From the NCBI RefSeq assembly GCF_900115685.1, contig NZ_FOXJ01000002.1, positions 620,001-684,000 of the forward strand: a stretch of DNA of 64,000 nucleotides, in the 5' to 3' direction. The notes below the pieces were generated by a model. That model worked only from the letters and a program-made list of their open reading frames with translations, had not been told where the DNA came from and made no database searches. Positions 51,318-59,147 of this stretch are shown here, piece by piece; the stretch's first letter is position 1; each line of letters begins with the position of its first letter. Position numbers and translations under genes: made by a program. This DNA is from Variovorax sp. 770b2 (GTDB lineage Bacteria > Pseudomonadota > Gammaproteobacteria > Burkholderiales > Burkholderiaceae_C).

Positions 51318-52085
51318 TCAGCCGGGCGCCCGCTGCCCGTCCACGAACACATGCAATTCGCCCGGCGCAAAGGGCGTCCAGGTCTCGTTGGTGGTGAGCG
51401 GCGTGGTCACCACCACGGCCACGCGGTCGGTCGGCGTGGTGTGCTGGGCGAAATCGATCTCCAGGTCTTCGTCGGACAGCTGCGCCGTCACGAACGGATG
51501 CCGCCGCTCCACGTACCAGAGGTTCGTCGACGCGTGCGCCCACAGCGCCTGCCCGTTGGACAGCATGAAGTTGAAGGTGCCGTGGCTCGCGAGCTGCGGT
51601 GCCAGTTCGCGCAGGGTGAGCGTCAGTTCCTCGATGCTGGGCACGCCCGCGTGCGACTTCGCCAGCTCCTGCATCAGCCAGCAGAAGGCGTGTTCGCTGT
51701 CGGTGTTGCCCACGGGATGGAAGTTGCCATGCAGGCGCGGCCGGAAATCCTTCAGGTCGCCGTTGTGCGCAAACACCCAGTAGCGCCCCCAGAGCTCCCG
51801 CACGAACGGGTGGCAGTTCTGCAGGTTGACCTCGCCCTGCGTGGCCTTGCGGATGTGCGCGATGACGTTGCGGCTCTGGATCGGATAGCGCCGGATCAGC
51901 TCCGCCACCGGCGATTCGCAGGCCGGCTGGTGATCGACGAAATGGCGCAGGCCCCGGTCCTCGAAGAACGCGATGCCCCAGCCGTCGGCGTGGTGGTCGG
52001 TGCGGCCACCGCGCTGCGCGAACCCCGTGAAGCTGAAGGTCACGTCGGTCGGCGTGTTGCAGTTCATCCCTAGCAATTGACACAT
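51318..52085 (-). CDS. yafJ: Class II glutamine amidotransferase, YafJ type
   Basis: This 255-residue protein aligns from end to end with E. coli YafJ (255). The N-terminal nucleophile Cys2 follows the initiator Met (MCQLLGMNCNTPTDVTFSFTG). HHADGWGIAFFED and VIAHIRKATQGEVNLQNCHPF carry the other conserved Ntn-hydrolase residues, and NTDSEHAFCWLM lies near the middle. The family has glutaminase-type chemistry but the acceptor and pathway are unknown. A standalone gene, with 114 bp between it and the receptor. Confidence 0.9.
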   Translation of the reverse strand: MCQLLGMNCNTPTDVTFSFTGFAQRGGRTDHHADGWGIAFFEDRGLRHFVDHQPACESPVAELIRRYPIQSRNVIAHIRKATQGEVNLQNCHPFVRELWGRYWVFAHNGDLKDFRPRLHGNFHPVGNTDSEHAFCWLMQELAKSHAGVPSIEELTLTLRELAPQLASHGTFNFMLSNGQALWAHASTNLWYVERRHPFVTAQLSDEDLEIDFAQHTTPTDRVAVVVTTPLTTNETWTPFAPGELHVFVDGQRAPG

Positions 52086-52154
52086 GCAGGCGATTAGACC
52101 GCGATTCGCGCCGGCCCCGCCCCCGGCGTCGCTTACCCGACCATCCGGCTGCAG

Positions 52155-53297
52155 CTAGCGGATGAACTTGCCCTCCTTGGTCACGCGCACCATCTCGATG
52201 AAGCGCGAGCCCGTGTTGCTCACGCCGGTGAAGTCGATCTCCATGCCGCCGATGCGCAGCTTCATCGCCTTCAGCGCGGCGTGCAGCTTCGCGCGCGTCA
52301 GGTCGCGGCCGGTACGGCGCAGGCCCTCGATCATCACGAGCGCGTTCACATAACCCTCGTAGCTGAGGTAGCCCAGGTCCACCTTGGCGCGCTCGGCCAG
52401 CTGGCGAAATTCGCGCGCGGTGGCGTCGACCTCGCTCCACGGGTACGGCACGATCTGCGAGATCGCCAGCCCGCTGGTCTTGTCGCCCACGAGCTTGGCC
52501 GTGACGTCGCCCGGCACGATCGACATGCCGTAGAACATCTGCCGCCCGCCGGCCGCCCAGGCGGCTTTCATGACCTCGCCGCCGATGCCGCCGCCCAGGT
52601 ACATGATCACGGCCTGCGCCTTGCTGTCGGCCAGCGCCTTGCCGGATGCCTCGTTGCCCGTGCCGTCGCCCTTGACCGCCACCGCGGCCTCGGGCTTCAG
52701 CTTGAGCGTGTCCAGCGCGGCTTCGACCAGCTTGGCGACTTCCGCGCCGCCGGGGTTGTCCAGGTACGCCACGGCGATCCGCGAGACGCCGATGGTCGTC
52801 AGGTGCTGCACCAGCGCCTGGGCTTCGCGCGCGAAGGTGGCGCGCACGAAATAGCCGGCGGCGCCCATCTTCTCGCGGGCCGAATCCGACACCGCATAGC
52901 CGCCCACCGTCGGTGCGCCGCTCTGGTTCACGACCTTGGCGCCCGCGGCGGTGGTGCCCGAGCCCACGCAGCCGAAGAAGGCGAAGACGCGGTGCTCGGC
53001 CAAGAGCTTCTCGTAGTTGGCGAGGGCCTTCTCGGGCTTGAGTTCGTCGTCGAGCGAAACCACGCGGATCTTCCGTCCCGACAGTCCGCCCTGCGCATTG
53101 ACCGCATCGAAGGCCAGCCCGGCGCCGGCCATCACCACCTTCACCGGCACGCCCAGCGGGCCGCTCAGGATGCCGGTGTGGCCCAGGACGATCTCGCCGT
53201 CGGTGACGCCGCTCTCGGCCGCATGGGCCGGAAAGGAAAGAGGGCCGAGTCCGGCCGCTGCCGCAGCCGAGGCGGCGATGAAATTTCTGCGATGCAT
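52155..53297 (-). CDS. Branched-chain amino-acid-type periplasmic binding protein (LivK-like)
   Basis: This 380-residue receptor begins with a Tat-like signal (MHRRNFIAASAAAAAGLG, then a FPAHAAES cleavage region), followed by two type-I periplasmic-binding lobes. DGEIVLGHTGILSGPLGVPVK opens the mature protein. GCVGSGTTAAGAKVVNQSG and YLSYEGYVNALVMIEGLRR support the LivK/ABC-type family. Ligand unknown; many betaproteobacterial copies bind aromatic acids or amides. It has no permease or ATPase gene nearby. A perfect 8-bp inverted repeat lies 12-33 bp upstream of its ATG. Confidence 0.85.
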   Translation of the reverse strand: MHRRNFIAASAAAAAGLGPLSFPAHAAESGVTDGEIVLGHTGILSGPLGVPVKVVMAGAGLAFDAVNAQGGLSGRKIRVVSLDDELKPEKALANYEKLLAEHRVFAFFGCVGSGTTAAGAKVVNQSGAPTVGGYAVSDSAREKMGAAGYFVRATFAREAQALVQHLTTIGVSRIAVAYLDNPGGAEVAKLVEAALDTLKLKPEAAVAVKGDGTGNEASGKALADSKAQAVIMYLGGGIGGEVMKAAWAAGGRQMFYGMSIVPGDVTAKLVGDKTSGLAISQIVPYPWSEVDATAREFRQLAERAKVDLGYLSYEGYVNALVMIEGLRRTGRDLTRAKLHAALKAMKLRIGGMEIDFTGVSNTGSRFIEMVRVTKEGKFIR

Positions 53298-53308
53298 GGA
53301 ACCGTTTC

Positions 53309-53330
53309 GTTATCAGATACAACTGATAAC
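53309..53330 (-). promoter_or_regulatory. Perfect inverted repeat upstream of the LivK-like gene
   Basis: GTTATCAG at 53309-53316 and CTGATAAC at 53323-53330 form a perfect 8-bp inverted repeat around the 6-base spacer ATACAA. This is a typical operator geometry for a MarR-, TetR- or GntR-type dimer. It lies 12-33 bp upstream of the LivK-like ATG and 37 bp downstream of the MFS gene stop. No regulator gene is adjacent. As a terminator it would lack a U-run. Confidence 0.6.
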
Positions 53331-53367
53331 AATTGAATGCGAAAGCGCCTTCCGGGTCCGCCGGGGT

Positions 53368-54888
53368 TTACCCCGTGTTGCGCGCCGTCACTGCCGTCCC
53401 TGTCGGCCCTTTCGGTCCTTCGCGCAGTTGCCATGCCGCGCAGATCGCCAGCGCGCACAGCCCCGCCAGCATCGCGAACACCTCGTCGAACGCGGCCAGC
53501 CGCGCCGGGCTGCTCACCGGATTGGCCAGCGAATCGCCGTGCGCGGCAAGACGCCACTCGAGCACGATCGCGCACAGGCTCACGCCGGCCGCGCCACCGA
53601 GCATGCGCACGAAGTTGATCGCGCTCGCGCCCTGCGGAATCAGCGGCTTGGCCAGCGGCCGCATCGAGCCCAGGTTGAGCGAGGGCAGGATGAACCCCAG
53701 CCCGATGCGCCCGATGATCGCGAAGGCCACCAGCAGCCACAGCGCGCTGTCCAGCCTGAGCACCGTCATCAGCGCGAACGAGGCCGCCAGCAGCGCGAGG
53801 CCGACGGTCACCAGCACCCATGTCGGCTGCCGGTCGGCCAGCCGGCCCACGCCCGCGATGGTCACGGCCAGCACGATGCCGGCTGGCAAAAGAATGGTGC
53901 CCACGTGCGACGCCGACAGGCTCAGCCCCACCTGCATGTATACCGGCAGCAGGTAGGTCGAGCCGAACAGCGCCGTGCCGTAGATGAAGGCCACCACGCT
54001 GCCCATCGCGAACTGCCGGTACTGGAAGAGCGCCAGGTTCATCAAGGGCGTGCCGCCCGAGGCCGCGAGCCGGCGCTGCCACCACACGAAGGCGACGAAG
54101 GACGCCAGCGCGCCGCCCAGCAGCAGCGCGGCCTGCAGCGGCGAATCGCCACGCAGCTCGACCAGCCCGTTCAGGAGGCACAGCGTACCGACCGTGCCCA
54201 GCGCCAGGCCACGCGCATCGAGCCCGTTGCCGCGCACGGCAGCCACGCCGCCCGGCGCCGTCTTCGGCACGAACTTGTAGGCCAGCCAGATCGAGGCCAG
54301 GCAGAACGGCACCACCATGAAGAAGATCGAGCGCCAGCCGAACAGGTCGACCAGCACCCCGCCGATGCTCGGCCCGATGGCCGGCGCCAGCACCACGCCC
54401 ATGCCGAAGATGCCGCTCGCGCGCCCCTGTTCGTGCGGCTCGAAGGCACGCAGGATGATGATGGCCGGAATGGGCTGCACCACGCCCGCCGCGAGCCCTT
54501 CGGCCACGCGTGCGAACAGCACCAGGGAAAAATTGTTGGCCAGCCCGCCCGCGACGCCGCCCACGAGCAGCAGCAGCATCGTGCCCACGTAGGTGCGGCG
54601 GTAGCCGTAGCGCGAGAGCAGCCACGGCGTGGTGAGCATCGAGACCGTCATCGCCACCATGAAGCCCGAGCTCACCCACTGCGCGCGCTCCTGGCCGAGC
54701 GAGAAGTGGTGGCTCATGCCGGGGATGGCCACGTTCACGATGGTCGAGGACATGATCGAGGCCATCGTCCCCACCATCACCGACATCAGCAGATACCAGC
54801 GGTAGCGCTCGCCGTAGCGTTCGCGCAGGGTGCCCATGGAGGGCGGGGCCGGCGTGGACGCGGCTTTGGGCGTGGGTGGGGAGGTCAT
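53368..54888 (-). CDS. MFS transporter of the DHA2 (EmrB/QacA) drug-efflux family
   Basis: This 506-residue protein has about 14 hydrophobic segments, as in drug:H+ antiporter-2 pumps. Helix 1 carries SVMVGTMASIMSSTIVNVAIPGM, the motif-A-like loop is SRYGYRRTYVG, and helix 5 has the motif-C-like GMGVVLAPAIGPSIGGVLVDLFGWRSIF. It should export hydrophobic toxic compounds or signals. No EmrA-type fusion protein is adjacent. The ATG at 54888 starts MTSPPTPKAAS, with GGGGAGG-like sequence close by. The LivK-like gene follows 70 bp downstream. Confidence 0.9.
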   Translation of the reverse strand: MTSPPTPKAASTPAPPSMGTLRERYGERYRWYLLMSVMVGTMASIMSSTIVNVAIPGMSHHFSLGQERAQWVSSGFMVAMTVSMLTTPWLLSRYGYRRTYVGTMLLLLVGGVAGGLANNFSLVLFARVAEGLAAGVVQPIPAIIILRAFEPHEQGRASGIFGMGVVLAPAIGPSIGGVLVDLFGWRSIFFMVVPFCLASIWLAYKFVPKTAPGGVAAVRGNGLDARGLALGTVGTLCLLNGLVELRGDSPLQAALLLGGALASFVAFVWWQRRLAASGGTPLMNLALFQYRQFAMGSVVAFIYGTALFGSTYLLPVYMQVGLSLSASHVGTILLPAGIVLAVTIAGVGRLADRQPTWVLVTVGLALLAASFALMTVLRLDSALWLLVAFAIIGRIGLGFILPSLNLGSMRPLAKPLIPQGASAINFVRMLGGAAGVSLCAIVLEWRLAAHGDSLANPVSSPARLAAFDEVFAMLAGLCALAICAAWQLREGPKGPTGTAVTARNTG

Positions 54889-55026
54889 GGGGCGGCGGAA
54901 TGTGTCGGGGTCCGTCGTCCTACAAGCATATCGGTCTTTGCGTGGCGAACGGCGCGGCGGGCGGTCGCACAATGCAGCGGCTCTCCCCTCCGCGTCAAGC
55001 GCAAGAAGAAGACAGAAGACCATCCC

Positions 55027-56367
55027 ATGGACTCCTCGACCACCGATCCCGTCAACGAACAAGCCGCCAATGGCGAACCCGAAGGCGCACCCACGCTGGC
55101 GAGCGAACTCGTCGCGCCCACGCTGAGCCGCGCCTACCGCTGCCAGTGCGGCCGTCCCGTGTTCCTGCGCAACAGCGAGTGCCTGGCCTGCCACACGCCG
55201 CTCGGCTACGTGATCGACCGCCTGGGCGTCATGCCGCTGGCGCCGGCCGAAGGCGAGGGCGCGCTGCCCGACACCTTCACCGTCTTCGGCGATCCGCACG
55301 GCAAGACCTACCAACGCTGCGCGAACCTCATGACGCCGGCGGCCTGCAGCTGGATGGTCTCGGTGCCGCGCGAGGGCGAGACGATTCCCCTGGACACCCA
55401 GGGCCTGGTGCCCGGCTATTGCCTCGCGTGCAGCGTCACCCGCACCATTCCCGATCTTTCGATCGAGAGCAACGGCGAACTCTGGCGCAAGCTGGAGACG
55501 GCCAAGCGCCGGCTCATCTCGCAACTGCTCGCGCTCGGCCTGCCGGTGGTGAGCCGCCACGCAGATCCGGTGCACGGCCTGGCTTTCGATTTCCTCAGCA
55601 ACATGCCCGGTGGCCCGCACGTGATGACCGGCCATGACGACGGCGTGATCACCCTCAACGCCGAGGAAGCCGAAGACGCCGTGCGCGAACGCATCCGCGC
55701 CGAAATGCGCGAGCCCTATCGCACGCTGCTGGGCCATTTCCGCCACGAGATCGGCCACTACTACTGGGACCTGCTCGTGCTCCCGACGCCGTGGATCGAC
55801 GACTTCCGCGCGCTCTTCGGCGACGACCGCGCCGACTACACCGCCGCGCTGCAGACGCACTACGAACAGGGCCCGCCGCCCGACTGGGCCGACCGCTTCG
55901 TGAGCAGCTACGCGAGCATGCACCCGTGGGAAGACTGGGCGGAGACCTGGGCCCACTACCTGCACATGGCCGACACCGCGGACACCGCGATGAGCTTCGG
56001 CGTCGATGCGACCAACGTCGAGTTGACGAGCGACCTCTTCACCGCGGCCGATCTCTGGCAGCCCGACCATCCCGATGCCGCGACGTTCCTGGATTTCATC
56101 AACGGCTGGGTGTTGCTCACCAACGTGCTCAACGAGCTGTCGCGCAGCATGGGGCAGCCCGACTACTACCCCTTCGTGCTGCCGCGCGCGGCGGTGGGCA
56201 AGCTGCAGTTCATTCACCGCGTGATCACCGAGCAGCGGCCCGGGTCGGCGCCGACGATGGTGGTGGCCAGCGACGTGGCGGCGCCCGAGCCCATCGAACC
56301 CGCACCCGGGCTGGCGCAATCCCAAACGCAATCTCAGTCGCAATCCCAGGGCGGCGTTCAGTCCTGA
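55027..56367 (+). CDS. Zinc-binding metallopeptidase with N-terminal zinc ribbon
   Basis: This 446-residue protein has a possible zinc ribbon near residues 38-60 (YRCQCGRP...SECLACHTP, CxC...CxxC). A metallopeptidase core carries HEIGHYYWD at residues 240-248, the HExxH zinc signature, and a downstream acidic motif EDWAETWAHYLH near 303-314 that could provide the third ligand. It matches a putative zinc-peptidase family of unknown substrate. The C-terminus is low-complexity, with a glutamine/serine repeat QSQTQSQSQSQ. The ATG at 55027 was chosen to leave a short acidic leader. Its 3' end overlaps the convergent CWC gene by 10 bp. Confidence 0.82.
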   Translation: MDSSTTDPVNEQAANGEPEGAPTLASELVAPTLSRAYRCQCGRPVFLRNSECLACHTPLGYVIDRLGVMPLAPAEGEGALPDTFTVFGDPHGKTYQRCANLMTPAACSWMVSVPREGETIPLDTQGLVPGYCLACSVTRTIPDLSIESNGELWRKLETAKRRLISQLLALGLPVVSRHADPVHGLAFDFLSNMPGGPHVMTGHDDGVITLNAEEAEDAVRERIRAEMREPYRTLLGHFRHEIGHYYWDLLVLPTPWIDDFRALFGDDRADYTAALQTHYEQGPPPDWADRFVSSYASMHPWEDWAETWAHYLHMADTADTAMSFGVDATNVELTSDLFTAADLWQPDHPDAATFLDFINGWVLLTNVLNELSRSMGQPDYYPFVLPRAAVGKLQFIHRVITEQRPGSAPTMVVASDVAAPEPIEPAPGLAQSQTQSQSQSQGGVQS

Positions 56368-56585
56368 GGCGGCGTCCCCGCGGCGCAGCGCGCGCAGATG
56401 CAGGCGAGGCCGCGCATCGACTCGGGCAACCTGGCGAGCGGGGCGTTGCTGAAGTCGACCTGCATGCACCAGCAGGGCGGCTGCGCCTGGCCCGTCTCGC
56501 GTTCGACCTCCATCGCGCAGCGGTTCGACGCGCCGCACAGCGGGCAGCGCGTGGCGTCGATGGCTGCAGGGGCCGTGATCGTCAT
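56358..56585 (-). CDS. Cysteine-rich CWC-family protein
   Basis: This 75-residue protein has eight conserved-type cysteines: CPLCGASNRC, PPCWCMQ and LACICARCA. This spacing defines the small CWC family, probably a metal-binding protein. Function unknown. The ATG at 56585 overlaps the stop of the phosphofructokinase gene in ATGA, so it is co-translated with it. The 3' end overlaps the zinc-peptidase gene by 10 bp. Confidence 0.82.
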   Translation of the reverse strand: MTITAPAAIDATRCPLCGASNRCAMEVERETGQAQPPCWCMQVDFSNAPLARLPESMRGLACICARCAAGTPPQD

Positions 56586-57838
56586 GCGAGTACGAAAGCC
56601 GGCAGCTTCTTCGCCACCGCGACGTTCTGTAGCGTCACATACACCGGCAGGCCGTCGCGGTAGGCGGGGTAGTCCTCGCCCTCGATCAGCGGCAGCAGGT
56701 AGCGCCTGCACTTTTCGGTGATGCCGTAGCCGTCGTCCGAGATGAAATCGCGCGGCATCGGCTTCTCGACATTGGCCACCGATTCGAGCGGCGCACTGCC
56801 CAGGGTGTACGCATAGGGCACGTCGGATGTGCGCTCGATCGTCGGCATCACCGCGTTGCGGCCTTCCAGCGCGAGCTCGACCGCGCGCTGTCCCAGTTCG
56901 TAGGCCTGCTTCACGTCGGTGGCCGAGGCGATGTGCCGCGCCGCGCGCTGCAGGTAGTCGGCCACGGCCCAATGGAACTTGTGGCCGTGCGCGTCCTTGA
57001 TCATCTGCGCCACCACCGGCGCGGCGCCGCCCAGTTGCGCATGGCCGAACGCGTCGCGCGTGCCCTGTTCCGCGAGGAAGGTGCCGTCGGGGTAGTGGCA
57101 CCCCTCGGACACCACGACCGAGCAGTAGCCGTGCTGCTTCACCAACGCATCGACACGCGCGAGAAAACGCGCCTTGTCGAACTCGATCTCGGGAAACAGC
57201 ACCACCACCGGAATGCCCTGGTCCGCGGCGAGCCCGCCGGCCGCGGCGATCCATCCCGCATGCCGCCCCATCACCTCGAGCACGAACACCTTGGTCGAGG
57301 TGGCGGCCATCGAGCGCACGTCGAACGAGGCTTCGAGCGTGGACACCGCCACGTACTTGGCGACCGAGCCGAAGCCCGGGCAGCAGTCGGTCAGCGGCAG
57401 GTCGTTGTCGATGGTCTTGGGCACATGGATCGCCTGCAGCGGATAGCCGAGCGACTGCGACAGCTGGCTCACCTTGAAGCAGGTGTCGGCCGAATCGCCG
57501 CCGCCGTTGTAGAAGAAATAGCCGATGCCGTGCGCCTTGAACACCTCGATCAGCCGCTCGTATTCGCGCCGGTTCTTCTCGAGCGACTTGAGCTTGTAGC
57601 GGCACGAGCCGAATGCGCCCGAAGGCGTGGTGCGCAGCGCCGCGATGGCCTCGGCCGGTTCGGCACCCGTGTCGATCAATTCTTCCGTCAGCGCGCCGAT
57701 GATGCCGTTGCGCCCTGCGTAGAGCTTGCCGATGCGGTCCGGGTGTTTTCGTGCCGTCTCGATCACGCCGCAGGCCGACGCATTGATGACCGAAGTGACG
57801 CCGCCCGACTGGGCGTAGAAGGCGTTGAGGATGGGCAT
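56582..57838 (-). CDS. pfp: 6-phosphofructokinase, PPi-type signature
   Basis: This 418-residue enzyme interconverts fructose 6-phosphate and fructose 1,6-bisphosphate. The phosphoryl-donor loop reads YFFYNGGGDSADT near residues 105-117, with an aspartate where ATP enzymes have Gly104. The following PKTIDNDLPLTDCCPG near 140 has a lysine where ATP enzymes have Gly124; both are PPi-type residues. EVMGRHAGWIAAAGGLA is also conserved. I chose ATG 57838 (MPILNAFYAQSGG) with GGAGA upstream; an upstream ATG at 57862 is possible. The first loop lacks the aspartate just before the diagnostic position, so donor choice should be tested. Followed by the CWC gene. Confidence 0.85.
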   Translation of the reverse strand: MPILNAFYAQSGGVTSVINASACGVIETARKHPDRIGKLYAGRNGIIGALTEELIDTGAEPAEAIAALRTTPSGAFGSCRYKLKSLEKNRREYERLIEVFKAHGIGYFFYNGGGDSADTCFKVSQLSQSLGYPLQAIHVPKTIDNDLPLTDCCPGFGSVAKYVAVSTLEASFDVRSMAATSTKVFVLEVMGRHAGWIAAAGGLAADQGIPVVVLFPEIEFDKARFLARVDALVKQHGYCSVVVSEGCHYPDGTFLAEQGTRDAFGHAQLGGAAPVVAQMIKDAHGHKFHWAVADYLQRAARHIASATDVKQAYELGQRAVELALEGRNAVMPTIERTSDVPYAYTLGSAPLESVANVEKPMPRDFISDDGYGITEKCRRYLLPLIEGEDYPAYRDGLPVYVTLQNVAVAKKLPAFVLA

Positions 57839-57902
57839 GCGGGCATTCTCCCGCAGCCCCATGGCAGGCGCCAGTACCGGCGGCCTTCAGGGTGTCAGGA
57901 TG

Positions 57903-58709
57903 TCAGCGGCTCTCGAAAGCGGGCGGCCGCTTCTGCAGGAACGCGCTCACGCCCTCGCGGAAGGTCGGGCGGTCGATCAGTTCGCGCTGGCGTTCGCTTT
58001 CATAGTGCAGTTGCTCTTTCAGCGTGTGGCGCTCGGAGGCCTCGAAGGCTTCGCGCGCCTCGACGACCGCGTGCGCGGGCAGCCGTGCAAGGCGCTGCGC
58101 GATCGCACGCGCATCGTCCATCAGTTGCTCGTCGTCGGCGCAGGCCCAGATCAGGCCCCACTGCACCGCGCGGCCCGCGCTCAGGCGTTCGTCGAGCAGC
58201 GCCATGCCCATCGCGCGCGCCTTGCCGGCGCGCCGCGGAATGGCCCAGGTGCAACCCAGGTCCGGCACGATGCCCAGCTTCGGGAGAAAGGGCAGATAGA
58301 AGTACGCGCTGCGTGCGGCGATCGTCACGTCCGCCGCGAGCGCGAGGCCCACGCCTGCACCGGCGGCCGGGCCGTTCACCGCAGCGACCACAGGAACAGG
58401 CAGCGTGCGCAGCGTCTCGATCAGCGGATTGCTCAGCGACTGCATCCACTCGGCCGTCTGCGTGCCGAGCGACTTGCCTTCTTCGCCGGGCGCCATCGCG
58501 CTCAGGTCGGCGCCCACGCAGAAGGCCTTGCCCGCGCCCGTCAGGATCACGGCGCGCACCGCGCGGTCGTCGCGGATGCGCTCCAGCGTGTCGCGCAGCT
58601 CGACCTGCAGGCCGTGCGCAATGGGATTCAGCTTGGCCGGCAGGTTCAGCGTGAGTGTCGCGATGCCGTCGGCCAGCTCGTAGAGGATCGGTGCTTGGGG
58701 GGAGTCCAT
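57903..58709 (-). CDS. Enoyl-CoA hydratase/isomerase-family protein
   Basis: This 268-residue crotonase-fold protein has the CoA and oxyanion-hole motifs GAGKAFCVGADLSAM near residues 63-77 and AAVNGPAAGAGVGLALAADVTIAA near 110-133. The catalytic-site region FYLPFLPKLGIVPDLGCTWAIPR lies near 140, where the second catalytic glutamate of true hydratases appears to be replaced by aspartate-leucine. Length fits monofunctional hydratases/isomerases of beta-oxidation. I used the ATG at 58709; the upstream frame is open but not conserved. Downstream lies pfp (64 bp), upstream the DUF2917 gene. Confidence 0.87.
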   Translation of the reverse strand: MDSPQAPILYELADGIATLTLNLPAKLNPIAHGLQVELRDTLERIRDDRAVRAVILTGAGKAFCVGADLSAMAPGEEGKSLGTQTAEWMQSLSNPLIETLRTLPVPVVAAVNGPAAGAGVGLALAADVTIAARSAYFYLPFLPKLGIVPDLGCTWAIPRRAGKARAMGMALLDERLSAGRAVQWGLIWACADDEQLMDDARAIAQRLARLPAHAVVEAREAFEASERHTLKEQLHYESERQRELIDRPTFREGVSAFLQKRPPAFESR

Positions 58710-58741
58710 GGCATCGAGGTTCGATGCCGACGGCACCCGGG

Positions 58742-59065
58742 TCAAGCCGGGGACAACCCGTGGGGCCGAAGTCGCCAAGGCGACCATCCGCGCGCCGGTC
58801 GCGCAAGGGGCATCGCAGCGGGCTGCGCGTCCGACACCGTGATGCATGAGGCCGTCAGCGCCGACACCAGGATGCGCCGGTGCTCGGTGCCGTCGAAGCG
58901 GTCGCCGGCCTCCAGCACGATGTCGCGCGGATCGCGGTCCAGCGTGACCCAGACGGTGCCGCTGCGGCATTCGATGCCCACGCCCGCGCCGTCGGGCACG
59001 GCAAAGACGGTGCGCGTCGGCAGGCTGACATGAAAGCGGGAAGACGTATTCGGTTGGGTGCTCAT
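58742..59065 (-). CDS. DUF2917-family protein
   Basis: This 107-residue protein has a compact beta-rich core (VFAVPDGAGVGIECRSGTVWVTLDRDPRDIVLEAGDRF) that matches the DUF2917 family, cupin-like in pattern, followed by a basic tail with PWRLRPHGLSPA. Function unknown. It is divergent from a LysR regulator, 82 bp away, a common pairing in Burkholderiales. The ATG at 59065 has GGAG six bases upstream. It is probably the direct target of that regulator. Confidence 0.75.
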   Translation of the reverse strand: MSTQPNTSSRFHVSLPTRTVFAVPDGAGVGIECRSGTVWVTLDRDPRDIVLEAGDRFDGTEHRRILVSALTASCITVSDAQPAAMPLARPARGWSPWRLRPHGLSPA

Positions 59066-59080
59066 GGCAAGCTCCATTGC

Positions 59081-59095
59081 ATTCGGGATACGAAT
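59081..59095. promoter_or_regulatory. LysR-type operator candidate (T-N11-A) between DUF2917 and lysR
   Basis: ATTCG at 59081-59085 and CGAAT at 59091-59095, separated by GGATA, form a perfect 15-bp dyad with the T-N11-A geometry of LysR-type sites. It lies in the 82-bp gap between the divergent genes. Motif only. Confidence 0.55.
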
Positions 59096-59147
59096 GAATA
59101 TAGTGAGTCGCCCCCTCTCTTACACGCGGTCATTCGGAACTCGTTGC

